DNA from: an uncultured Eubacteriales bacterium
GTDB lineage: Bacteria; Bacillota; Clostridia; UBA1381
Length of the DNA: 12,986 nucleotides
Assembly: GCA_900556575.1 (NCBI GenBank)
Contig: USPO01000022.1
Span: forward strand, 1-12,986
Reading direction: 5' to 3'
The position numbers and the translations under genes are program-made. Of this stretch, positions 1-6,617 are shown piece by piece; the stretch's first letter is position 1; every line of letters starts with the position of its first letter. Under the pieces are notes generated by a model, which made no database searches, was not told where the DNA came from, and was given only the letters and a program-made list of their open reading frames with translations.

Positions 1-2397
1 ATCGTAGTATGGTGTCCTCCGGATGCAAAGGACGCTGCTTCTGGCGGCCGTACAGGTAAGGCATACATCGATGCATATAAGCTTGACGGTACATTCATGT
101 GGAGAATTGACATGGGTTACAATATCCGTGCAGGCGCCCACGATACACAGCTTTGTGTTGCCGACTATGACGGTGACGGCAGAGCCGAGCTTATGGTCAG
201 AACAGCCGATGGTACAATCGACGGTCAGGGCAACATGATTGGTGACAAGTCAAGAGGCGAAAGCTATGAAAACTCATGGGCTGCATTAAACGGCGGTAAA
301 AACCTTCAGGGTCCGCTTTATGTAACCTGCTTTGACGGTGAAACAGGTAAAGCATTGGATACAATTGATTACTATCCGCAGAATACGGTAGGTTCAATGG
401 AAACATCATTATCATTCGGTGATGATTTCGGTAACCGTTCGGAGCGTTACAACGGTACAATCGCTTACTTAGACGGTCAGAACCCGTCAATGGTAGTCGG
501 CAGAGGTTACTATTTCGGTAAAAACGGCAGACAGAGACAGGCTGCCGCTGCATATGATTTCAAAAACGGAAAGCTTTCGGTTAGATGGAAGTTTGATACA
601 GAGCCGGGTTCGGACGGCTATAAGTCGGGTTACGAGCAGTATGTCGGACAGGGTAACCACCAGTTAGAGGCTGCCGATGTAGACGGCGACGGCAAGGACG
701 AAGTAACAACAGGTGCATTATGGTATGATGATGACGGTTCGGTTCTCTGGACATCATATCTTGAACACGGTGACGTTGTTCACGTTGGTGACTTCACTCC
801 GGAAAATCCGGGACTTGAGGTCTTAACCGCTAAGGAAGATTACAGTGATGAAAAGGATCACTTCAGCTATGACAGTGAAACTCTTTCAAAGATGGGCTGG
901 AGAGATGCAATCGGTGCAGACACAAGTGTAAACAGACAGATTTGGGGTACTGTTCTCCAGGATGCAAAGACAGGTAAGGCTATTCAGGTATATAACGGTA
1001 CCAAAGATACAGGACGTGCTGTAATTGCAAATATCGGCTACGGCGACTCATATTATGTAATGTGGGGTGCTGCAGGTACAGGCTATCATGATAATAAGGG
1101 TACGGACCTCGGTAATCTCGGTCTTTCAATGAACGGACGTATTTACTGGGACGGTGATCTTCAGGACGAACTTCAGGACCACAACGGTGCCGGCAAGGAA
1201 ATCAAAATCACAAAGTGGAATGATTCTACAAAGAAAAACGAAAATTTATTTGTTCCGGAGGGTACACATTCAATCAACTCAACAAAGGGTAATATGAACG
1301 GTCAGGGAGATATTATCGGTGACTGGAGAGAAGAATTTGTATCATACGTTATAAAGGATCAGAAGGAAGAAACTTTCAAGACAACGGTTAAGGGTTCATT
1401 TGATAAGGATATAGAGATAGAGGCAAGAAGAACTACATACCAGTATGCTTTAAGACTTTACACAACAAACATCCCGACAAAGTATAACTTCTATACATTG
1501 GCTCATGATGATGTATACAGAAACTCATCAAGTACATACAATAACTGTTATAACCAGCCGCCGCATATCAGCTGGTACATGAACGATAAGATTGAAGGCT
1601 CGCAGTATACAACTCAGCCTGATGCAAATATCAAGCTTGTTTCAAACAAGTATACTCCTGCCGCATTTGATGCGTCAAAGCTTCCGGCAGCAGGCGAAAG
1701 ACCGACAACACCGTCAAAGCCGTCAACACCGGCAGCAAGTGCTATCAGTGTTAAGCTTAACGGCAGTGCATTATCGTTTGATGTAGCTCCGCAGATTATC
1801 AATGACAGAACAATGGTTCCGATGAGAAAGATTTTCGAGTCAATGGGAGCAACAGTTGACTGGAACGGAGATACAAGAACAATCACATCCATTAAGGGTG
1901 ACACTACAATATCAATGACAATCGATAATCCGGAAATGACAGTAAACGGCAGTGCGGTTACATTAGATTCAGCACCGACTATCATTGACGACAGAACTCT
2001 TGTTCCTGTAAGAGCAATTGCAGAGGCATTCGGTTCAAAGGTTGACTGGGACGGCACAACAAAGACTGTAACAATTACAGACGATTCGGCAAATACATCA
2101 ACCGATACACCAGCTGCAGAGCCTACACAGGCACCGTCAAGCTTCACAGGCTATGATTATGCTCCTGAAGTTCCGCAGTATTCCGGAACAGCTCTTTCAG
2201 CCGGTATGGTTTCATACAACACATTCCAGGCTGTATATAAGCTTGACCTCGATACATACATCAGCTACATCACAACCTTTAACTCATTAGGATTCTCTAA
2301 GAGTGTGAACGGTAAGTCTACTACATACACAAAGAACGGTGTTACAGCAGTAGTTACCGAGGGTGACGATACAGTAACAATATCGATTACAAAGTAA
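1..2397 (+). CDS. Rhamnogalacturonan lyase, PL11 family, with C-terminal copper-amine-oxidase-like domain (5' end missing)
   Basis: The reading frame is open from base 1, so the N-terminus, with any signal peptide, lies outside the window; 798 residues are visible. The first ~550 resemble PL11 rhamnogalacturonan lyases (YesW/YesX type), which cleave the rhamnose-galacturonate backbone of pectin by beta-elimination outside the cell. Family signs are the GYNIRAGAHDTQ stretch, aspartate-rich propeller loops (DYDGDGRAEL near residue 55, DVDGDGKDEV near 225) and the late NGQGDIIGDWREEF block. A proline/threonine linker (~565-580) leads to a copper-amine-oxidase N-terminal-like repeat domain (~581-696, with DRTMVPMRKIFE and DRTLVPVRAIAE half-repeats), common in clostridial surface proteins. 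A second Ser/Thr linker and an ~80-residue unrecognised terminal domain follow. The copper-oxidase-like part is not itself an oxidase; it probably serves in surface attachment or folding. The lyase call is firm, the exact substrate preference is not. Confidence 0.88.
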   Translation: MVVWCPPDAKDAASGGRTGKAYIDAYKLDGTFMWRIDMGYNIRAGAHDTQLCVADYDGDGRAELMVRTADGTIDGQGNMIGDKSRGESYENSWAALNGGKNLQGPLYVTCFDGETGKALDTIDYYPQNTVGSMETSLSFGDDFGNRSERYNGTIAYLDGQNPSMVVGRGYYFGKNGRQRQAAAAYDFKNGKLSVRWKFDTEPGSDGYKSGYEQYVGQGNHQLEAADVDGDGKDEVTTGALWYDDDGSVLWTSYLEHGDVVHVGDFTPENPGLEVLTAKEDYSDEKDHFSYDSETLSKMGWRDAIGADTSVNRQIWGTVLQDAKTGKAIQVYNGTKDTGRAVIANIGYGDSYYVMWGAAGTGYHDNKGTDLGNLGLSMNGRIYWDGDLQDELQDHNGAGKEIKITKWNDSTKKNENLFVPEGTHSINSTKGNMNGQGDIIGDWREEFVSYVIKDQKEETFKTTVKGSFDKDIEIEARRTTYQYALRLYTTNIPTKYNFYTLAHDDVYRNSSSTYNNCYNQPPHISWYMNDKIEGSQYTTQPDANIKLVSNKYTPAAFDASKLPAAGERPTTPSKPSTPAASAISVKLNGSALSFDVAPQIINDRTMVPMRKIFESMGATVDWNGDTRTITSIKGDTTISMTIDNPEMTVNGSAVTLDSAPTIIDDRTLVPVRAIAEAFGSKVDWDGTTKTVTITDDSANTSTDTPAAEPTQAPSSFTGYDYAPEVPQYSGTALSAGMVSYNTFQAVYKLDLDTYISYITTFNSLGFSKSVNGKSTTYTKNGVTAVVTEGDDTVTISITK

Positions 2398-2410
2398 TTA
2401 CGATTTCAAT

Positions 2411-2452
2411 AAAGAGTATTGCCGCAAAATTAAAGCTGCGGCAATACTCTTT
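2411..2452 (+). terminator. Intrinsic terminator after the PL11 lyase
   Basis: A 16-bp perfect stem (2411-2426 with 2437-2452) encloses a 10-base loop and runs into TTTTATTTAT. It starts 14 bases after the lyase stop codon, so it ends that transcript. The downstream gene has its own promoter. Confidence 0.9.
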
Positions 2453-2479
2453 TTATTTATCGGCATTTATTATTTCCTA

Positions 2480-2508
2480 TTGTTTTTATCAGCAAAGTGT
2501 GCTATAAT
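2480..2508 (+). promoter_or_regulatory. Sigma-70 type promoter with extended -10
   Basis: The -35 is TTGTTT (2480-2485), the spacer is 17 bp, and the -10 is a perfect TATAAT (2503-2508) preceded by TGC, giving the extended -10 motif TGnTATAAT. It lies between the lyase terminator and the next start codon, 36 bases upstream of that ATG. Confidence 0.75.
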
Positions 2509-2544
2509 ATTAATACAGATATAAAATAAAAAGGCGGTGATATT

Positions 2545-3750
2545 ATGTTTAACGAATACAATCTTGACATAGAACAGTTTATAGACAACGAAGCGGATCA
2601 ATATATATCGCTTGAAGAACTGCTCAACAGAGCCAATATGACATTCGATGACGCATTGGCAGAAGCGGAAGCGTTCAAAAATCGTTTTTTTGATACACTT
2701 TCACTGAACCACATTCATGGTAATGTCAGCCGTATATACTTTTCAACAGCTTGTCTTTTTCAAAAATCACAGAATGATGACTCATCATTTCTTTATTCTG
2801 CCGTAATTAACGAAAACGGTATTCTTTTCGGAAATATTTCGGACGATGAACAAAAAATAAGACTCTGGCTTGAATTTAAGGAAAATTTCAATTATTTTGT
2901 ACGTCTTATCAGTTCGCACAAAATCATGCATGAACGTTTAAACAAACTCATATCGCATAAACCGGATAAATCAAATTCTGATTTTGACGCAAACGAACTT
3001 GACTATTTATATAGTCTCCCCCGCCCCGGCTCTGTAAAGTCAGAAGATATATACCGTGAAAATCTTGGTGAGCTTATACGGAAAACAAACAGTGACAAAC
3101 TTTATTCAAGCATTAAGCCTTATATCTATGCCGCAGCTATGTCACGAAAAAAGAAAAAAATCACAAATTGTATGGGTTACAGTATCAATATTAAATCTTT
3201 ACTAACATATAAAAATTATGTAATAAACAGCGGAAACGGCAAAAATACTGAAGCTCACGAATATTACCTTAATTTGTATAAAAGTTTAAAAAAGCACTTT
3301 ACCGGCTGTGATATTGAAATGTCCGATTATTGCTTTGCATATCTAAGCAATATAAGCGATTTTCTTATCGAAAACAATTACTCATCCCGAAAAATACCTG
3401 CCAGACTTTCAAGCATAGTCACTGATATTATAAAATATAAGGATATATCCGTCACACATGAAGACTATAATATAAACAATGATATAGCCAATGATTTAAA
3501 CCTTGACGAAGTATACGGCAAAATACTGTACCGCTCAGAGTCCCTTTTTCCTATTGATTTCATAAAAGCATTTTTGAATGATGAAGATATAAGCTGCTAT
3601 GCCGAACAGCTGTACGAAAAAACCTGCTCAAAATATAAATGCACAGAAACGCAGCGTAAAGATGCAATAGACTATGCAAGGCTAAGCATACTTTTCCGCA
3701 TAAATGACTTTATCAAATATACTTTAATCGATGCAGCAAAAAATTTATAA
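2545..3750 (+). CDS. Hypothetical protein, 401 aa, no recognised domain
   Basis: I do not recognise this protein. The start is supported by AAGGCGGTGA placed a few bases before the ATG. No signal peptide or membrane segment is visible, so it is probably cytoplasmic. It is rich in Asn, Lys, Ile and Tyr and looks mostly helical. It has an acidic N-terminus (FIDNEADQYISLEELL, with an AEAEAF helix near residues 39-44) and a basic patch RKKKK at 201-205. No catalytic motif stands out. It is a single-gene unit with its own extended -10 promoter and a strong terminator. The invertible segment starts ~140 bp downstream. The gene ends outside that segment, so inversion would leave it intact. Its AT-rich composition matches the genes to its right rather than the lyase to its left. 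A role linked to the recombinase or the GTPases is possible but has no support beyond position. Confidence 0.75.
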   Translation: MFNEYNLDIEQFIDNEADQYISLEELLNRANMTFDDALAEAEAFKNRFFDTLSLNHIHGNVSRIYFSTACLFQKSQNDDSSFLYSAVINENGILFGNISDDEQKIRLWLEFKENFNYFVRLISSHKIMHERLNKLISHKPDKSNSDFDANELDYLYSLPRPGSVKSEDIYRENLGELIRKTNSDKLYSSIKPYIYAAAMSRKKKKITNCMGYSINIKSLLTYKNYVINSGNGKNTEAHEYYLNLYKSLKKHFTGCDIEMSDYCFAYLSNISDFLIENNYSSRKIPARLSSIVTDIIKYKDISVTHEDYNINNDIANDLNLDEVYGKILYRSESLFPIDFIKAFLNDEDISCYAEQLYEKTCSKYKCTETQRKDAIDYARLSILFRINDFIKYTLIDAAKNL

Positions 3751-3763
3751 ATACCGTGTCAAC

Positions 3764-3807
3764 CCAAAACAATTCCGAAAAAATAATTTTTTTCGGAATT
3801 GTTTTGG
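3764..3807 (+). terminator. Strong intrinsic terminator after the hypothetical gene
   Basis: A 20-bp perfect stem (3764-3783 with 3788-3807) has a TAAT loop and is followed by ATTTTCTTTTTTTTT. The stem itself ends in an A/T-rich stretch, so it might also stop leftward transcription in part. It insulates the hypothetical gene from the segment on the right. Confidence 0.9.
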
Positions 3808-3885
3808 ATTTTCTTTTTTTTCCGAATGTTCTATAATATATACATAAAATAAAACTTGCCTTTAAGATTTGGCTGTGACGATATT

Positions 3886-3916
3886 AAAAAAGTCCTGAAA
3901 TTACTTATTTCAGGAC
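3886..3916 (-). terminator. Minus-strand terminator formed by IR-L plus T6
   Basis: Read on the minus strand, the 10-bp IR-L stem with its 5-base loop runs directly into TTTTTT (complement of 3886-3891). It lies ~70 bases downstream of the leftward consensus promoter, so it should stop that transcript. After inversion the promoter would meet the right-hand flank (GTATATTGC), which has no T run. The recombinase transcript would then meet the T6 flank instead. Confidence 0.65.
3892..3916. repeat. Left inverted site (IR-L) of the putative invertible segment
   Basis: The site is GTCCTGAAAT (3892-3901), TACTT (3902-3906) and ATTTCAGGAC (3907-3916): perfect 10-bp arms around a 5-bp centre. It pairs with 5219-5243 in inverted orientation. 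The left flank is a run of six A (3886-3891), so on the minus strand the same palindrome reads as a terminator. Confidence 0.85.
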
Positions 3917-3980
3917 ACCTAAATAGTTGCATATCAAGGCAATCAATGCAAAATATATCAGATTTATTACTGGAATTTAT
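3892..3980 (-). ncRNA. Possible short RNA from the leftward promoter to the IR-L terminator
   Basis: With the -10 at 3987-3992, transcription should start near 3980 and end at the IR-L hairpin plus T run, giving an RNA of roughly 90-100 bases with no good open reading frame. An internal pairing is possible between 3927-3932 (TTGCAT) and 3946-3951 (ATGCAA). It may be a real small RNA, or just the aborted leader made in the OFF orientation. Confidence 0.35.
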
Positions 3981-3986
3981 ATAAAC

Positions 3987-4015
3987 ATTATACAGCATTT
4001 TATCTATTATGTCAA
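3987..4015 (-). promoter_or_regulatory. Perfect-consensus sigma-70 promoter pointing left, out of the invertible segment
   Basis: On the minus strand the sequence has TTGACA (complement of 4010-4015), a spacer of exactly 17 bases, and TATAAT (complement of 3987-3992). Both hexamers match consensus completely. No gene lies downstream in the present orientation; the transcript heads into IR-L and then toward the end of the convergent hypothetical gene. Inversion of 3892-5243 would place it just inside the right site, facing the 5353-8473 gene cluster. Confidence 0.8.
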
Positions 4016-4032
4016 GCACTTTATATAATTCT

Positions 4033-4061
4033 TTTAATTTTTCTTATATTTTGTATATAAT
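4033..4061 (+). promoter_or_regulatory. Possible recombinase promoter, divergent from the leftward promoter
   Basis: A perfect -10 TATAAT (4056-4061) lies 49 bases before the recombinase ATG. The best-spaced -35 (TTTAAT, 4033-4038, 17-bp spacer) is poor. It is back to back with the leftward promoter, so the two may compete. Weak support. Confidence 0.35.
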
Positions 4062-4110
4062 GCCTTTAATTTTACCGTCAAAGCTATGGTCAGGGAAAAG
4101 GAGGTTTCAT

Positions 4111-5169
4111 ATGGCAAGAAAAGGCGAAAATATCTACAAAAGAAAGGACGGACGATATGAAGGCAGATTCATAATCGGCTATGACATTTCCGGAAAAGCC
4201 AAGTACTGTTCTGTTTATGCCAAAAGCTATACAGATGTCAAGAAAAAGATGCAAAAATACCGGTCACGTCCTCAAAGTATAACGAGGAAATCAAGCTTTA
4301 CTTTATCCGAGTGGATGAATATTGGGCTCAGCCGCAAGAATAATATAAAGCTTTCCACCCAAAAGTTATACAGAAGAATTATCGACAACCACATAACACC
4401 TCAAATAGGCAAAATTGCTTTAAGAAACTTAAGCTCCGACACTATTCAATGCTTTATCTCATCTCTTGCGCTTGCTCCCGCTACCGTAAAGCTGATATAT
4501 ACGGTCTTAAAAGCGGCATTAAAGTCAGCGGAAGAAGAGAAATACATTGAAAATGTATATTCGAGAATCTCCGCACCGGGCATATTGCGAAAAGAGCCTA
4601 CTGTACTTACACGCAGTGAACAGCATACACTTGAATGTTCTCTTGCAACACCTAATGACATAGGTATTCTTATATGCCTTTATACCGGACTCCGAATAGG
4701 TGAATTATGTGCGTTAAAATGGGAAAACATTGACCTCGATAATGCCCTGCTTCATGTATGCGGCACACAGTCACGAATTGACGGTAAGCTGATAATTACA
4801 CCGCCGAAAAGCAGTGCATCACAGAGAATAATCCCCATACCGTCCGTACTTCTGAATAAGCTCAGGAGTCACAGCCATAACGGCAGCTTTGTACTGTATT
4901 CAAAAAATGGCATGATGGACGTCCGCACTTATCGCCGTAACTTCAAGAGAATATTAAAGCGTGCATCTCTGCCCAATATCAAATTTCATGCTTTAAGGCA
5001 TATTTTTGCAACACGTTCACTTGAACTCGGTGTTGATTACAAAACCCTCAGCATAGTATTGGGTCATTCGTCCGTAAAGACAACAATGGATTTATATGTT
5101 CATCCTCTCGATGAGCATATAAAAATAGAAATGAACAAGCTTAACAGCATTTATTCTCCGTCATCATAA
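4111..5169 (+). CDS. Tyrosine-type site-specific recombinase, probable DNA invertase of the flanking sites
   Basis: This 352-residue protein breaks and rejoins DNA through a tyrosine-phosphate intermediate. I chose the ATG at 4111 because AAAAGGAGG ends six bases before it; a longer frame from 4009 would add an implausible leader overlapping the promoters. The N-terminus (RKGENIYKRKDGRYEGRF) is the arm-binding domain typical of Tn916-like and phage-like integrases. A SAM-like core-binding domain follows at ~60-150, then the catalytic domain. The full catalytic set is visible: R195 (TGLRIGE), K233 (PPKSS), H293 and R296 (HALRH), H319 (LGHSS) and nucleophile Y329 (DLYVH). The gene sits between two inverted recombination-like sites, with no excisionase, relaxase or phage genes nearby. 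That points to a local DNA invertase rather than the integrase of a larger element, though a remnant integrase cannot be excluded. Confidence 0.92.
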   Translation: MARKGENIYKRKDGRYEGRFIIGYDISGKAKYCSVYAKSYTDVKKKMQKYRSRPQSITRKSSFTLSEWMNIGLSRKNNIKLSTQKLYRRIIDNHITPQIGKIALRNLSSDTIQCFISSLALAPATVKLIYTVLKAALKSAEEEKYIENVYSRISAPGILRKEPTVLTRSEQHTLECSLATPNDIGILICLYTGLRIGELCALKWENIDLDNALLHVCGTQSRIDGKLIITPPKSSASQRIIPIPSVLLNKLRSHSHNGSFVLYSKNGMMDVRTYRRNFKRILKRASLPNIKFHALRHIFATRSLELGVDYKTLSIVLGHSSVKTTMDLYVHPLDEHIKIEMNKLNSIYSPSS

Positions 5170-5183
5170 GCCGTCACATTATC

Positions 5184-5210
5184 AAAAATGCTCCGTTTTA
5201 AAGCATTTTT
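5184..5210 (+). terminator. Weak hairpin after the recombinase gene
   Basis: A 9-bp stem (AAAAATGCT 5184-5192 with AGCATTTTT 5202-5210) lies just after the recombinase stop and inside the right inverted site. The only T run is in the stem itself, so it would act as a modest terminator at best. Confidence 0.45.
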
Positions 5211-5218
5211 CGGCAAAA

Positions 5219-5243
5219 GTCCTGAAATAAGTAATTTCAGGAT
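5219..5243. repeat. Right inverted site (IR-R) of the putative invertible segment
   Basis: The site is GTCCTGAAAT (5219-5228), AAGTA (5229-5233) and ATTTCAGGAT (5234-5243). It is the reverse complement of IR-L except for one end base. Its right flank has no T run, so it should not terminate rightward transcription. It lies 109 bases before the start codon of the small membrane protein gene. Confidence 0.85.
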
Positions 5244-5273
5244 GTATATTGCTAATTTATTATATTTGCTGTA

Positions 5274-5318
5274 TATAATAATTATACCGCATTTTTAGTT
5301 AAAATAAAAGACTATAAT
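5274..5318 (+). promoter_or_regulatory. Isolated -10 like hexamers upstream of the membrane protein/GTPase cluster
   Basis: Two TATAAT hexamers (5274-5279 and 5313-5318) lie between IR-R and the ATG at 5353. The first has only a TTGCTA with a 19-base spacer; the second has no recognisable -35. The DNA here is very AT-rich, so chance matches are likely. If one works, it would give low basal expression independent of segment orientation. Confidence 0.25.
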
Positions 5319-5352
5319 AAAAAATTATTTTAAACAGAAAGGAGCAAACGCA

Positions 5353-5541
5353 ATGATTCAAATAATATTGCTATTCATTTACATGGGATTAGGATACTGG
5401 GCAACCGGAAAAACAATATATGCTAACTATGTCCTTATAGGCAGTGTTGGTGATATATTCATGAGAAGAATGGTCATGGGTACCGTTTTAGGTGTAGTTC
5501 TTATACCAATCGCAATAATTAAGTCACTTTTATCCAAATAG
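5353..5541 (+). CDS. Small membrane protein, 62 aa
   Basis: The gene is short but credible: AAAGGAG lies ten bases before the ATG, and the next gene follows after 49 bases with its own strong ribosome binding site. The product is mostly hydrophobic, with a first segment at ~2-17, a short polar middle containing GKTIYANY, and a second segment at ~38-58 ending in a basic tail. It probably spans the membrane twice with a small loop. It is the first gene after the putative invertible segment and so the first that a switched promoter would reach. I recognise no family. Its position ahead of GTPases with membrane-active-looking tails suggests an anchor or partner, but this is only inference. Confidence 0.65.
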   Translation: MIQIILLFIYMGLGYWATGKTIYANYVLIGSVGDIFMRRMVMGTVLGVVLIPIAIIKSLLSK

Positions 5542-5590
5542 ATAATGAAACAACTTAATACTTTTTAATAAATTTAGGAGGAAAGGTACA

Positions 5591-6607
5591 TTGAAAGACG
5601 AAAAAAGTTTCTTTGACGCAATGGAAGAAGATATCAACTCTGCTAATATTTCAGAGGATGACAGAAGCAAGCTCATAAAGAATATGCTTCTTCTCAAGGA
5701 ACAAACCATTAATATTATGATTACCGGAGCAACAGGCTGCGGCAAAAGCTCAACAATTAATGCTTTGTTTAATACTAACTCTAAAACCCAAAAAGAGGTT
5801 GCCAAGGTTGGCGTAGGTGTAGACCCTGAAACAATGGATATTCAGAAATACGAGCTTAATAACCTCGTATTATGGGACAGCCCCGGACTAGGTGACGGAA
5901 AGGAAGCCGATAACCGCCACGCAAAAAACATTATTAATAAACTCCATGAGCGTGACAAAAACGGTGATTTGTTAATTGACCTTGTATTGGTTATTCTTGA
6001 CGGAAGTTCAAGAGATTTGGGAACATCTTATGAGCTGATTAACACTGTTATTATACCTAATCTCGGCGAGGATAAGGAAAACAGAATTCTTGTTGCAATT
6101 AATCAAGCGGACATGGCAATGAAAGGCAAGCATTGGCTTCTTGAAGAGAATAAACCTGATCCGATATTACAAAAATTCCTCGATGAAAAGGCAGAATCCG
6201 TAAAAAAACGTATCAAAGAAGGCACAGGTATAGATGTAGACCCTATATATTACAGTGCCGGCTATAAAGAAGAGGGACAGGAACAGCAAAGACCGTATAA
6301 CCTTTCAAAGCTTCTGTTCTATATTGTCAAATATACACCTAAGAAAAAGAGATTATCAATTGTTGATAACATTAACACCGACCAAAACATGTGGCGTGAC
6401 AATGACGAGCTTAAAGATTACAGTAAAGAAATCAAAAAGAGTTTTGAGGAAACTTTTAATGAATGTGTAGATAAAGGCGGTGAAATAGGTGGTACGATAG
6501 GAGGAATTTTCGGCGAAACAGGAGAAAAAATAGGTCGCGTTGTCGGTAAAGTTGTCGGAGGTGCTGTAGGTGCTGTTAAAGGATTTTTCCGTAGCATCTT
6601 CGGTTAA
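5591..6607 (+). CDS. P-loop GTPase with C-terminal glycine-zipper tail (GTPase 1)
   Basis: This 338-residue TRAFAC-class GTPase resembles the Era/YeeP-type and GIMAP-like proteins. The start is TTG at 5591, set by AGGAGG nine bases upstream; the next ATG (5621) has no good site. A short helical N-terminus is followed by the P-loop GATGCGKS (46-53), the shared AKVG..VDPET block (71-81, probably holding the switch I threonine), the G3 motif WDSPG (95-99) and the G4 motif NQAD (171-174). A charged helical region (~250-295) leads to a glycine-rich tail (~296-338) with repeated GxxxG spacing, as in segments that pack in or insert into membranes. GTP binding is well supported. The cellular role is unknown. 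Its stop codon overlaps the ribosome binding site of the next gene, so the two are co-translated. Ribosome assembly is unlikely for a tandem family with membrane tails. Confidence 0.85.
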   Translation: MKDEKSFFDAMEEDINSANISEDDRSKLIKNMLLLKEQTINIMITGATGCGKSSTINALFNTNSKTQKEVAKVGVGVDPETMDIQKYELNNLVLWDSPGLGDGKEADNRHAKNIINKLHERDKNGDLLIDLVLVILDGSSRDLGTSYELINTVIIPNLGEDKENRILVAINQADMAMKGKHWLLEENKPDPILQKFLDEKAESVKKRIKEGTGIDVDPIYYSAGYKEEGQEQQRPYNLSKLLFYIVKYTPKKKRLSIVDNINTDQNMWRDNDELKDYSKEIKKSFEETFNECVDKGGEIGGTIGGIFGETGEKIGRVVGKVVGGAVGAVKGFFRSIFG

Positions 6608-6617
6608 GGAGTAACAA

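Larger units (their letters stand above)
3892..5243. other. Putative invertible DNA segment carrying its own recombinase and an outward promoter
   Basis: The segment is bounded by two 25-bp sites. Both read GTCCTGAAAT, five bases, then ATTTCAGGA plus one base. The central five are TACTT on the left and AAGTA on the right, which are reverse complements. One site therefore matches the reverse complement of the other at 24 of 25 positions. Symmetric arms around a short asymmetric centre is the layout of tyrosine-recombinase crossover sites, and oppositely oriented centres predict inversion rather than excision. Inside lie a complete tyrosine recombinase gene and a consensus promoter facing outward to the left. 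The logic resembles the Salmonella Hin segment, although Hin is a serine recombinase. Inversion itself is inferred; only one orientation is visible here. Confidence 0.65.

Noticed and set aside
1614..2147. Long minus-strand open frame within the lyase gene
   Set aside because: It is antisense to the conserved copper-amine-oxidase-like domain and its composition is that of a shadow frame.
3831..4019. Minus-strand 62-codon open frame
   Set aside because: Its start lies upstream of the leftward promoter, it has no clear ribosome binding site, and it reads through the recombination site; probably chance in AT-rich DNA.
4009..4110. Upstream extension of the recombinase reading frame to an ATG at 4009
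   Set aside because: It has no ribosome binding site, overlaps the divergent promoters and encodes an implausible leader. The ATG at 4111 has an excellent AAAAGGAGG and a normal integrase N-terminus.
3892..5243. The two repeats as attL and attR of an integrated element
   Set aside because: att repeats should be direct, with the same central bases in the same direction. Here the centres are reverse complements, and the interval has no other element genes.
3892..5243. The repeats as terminal inverted repeats of an insertion sequence
   Set aside because: Each repeat is itself a near-perfect palindrome, the gene encodes a tyrosine recombinase rather than a transposase, and no flanking target duplication is visible.
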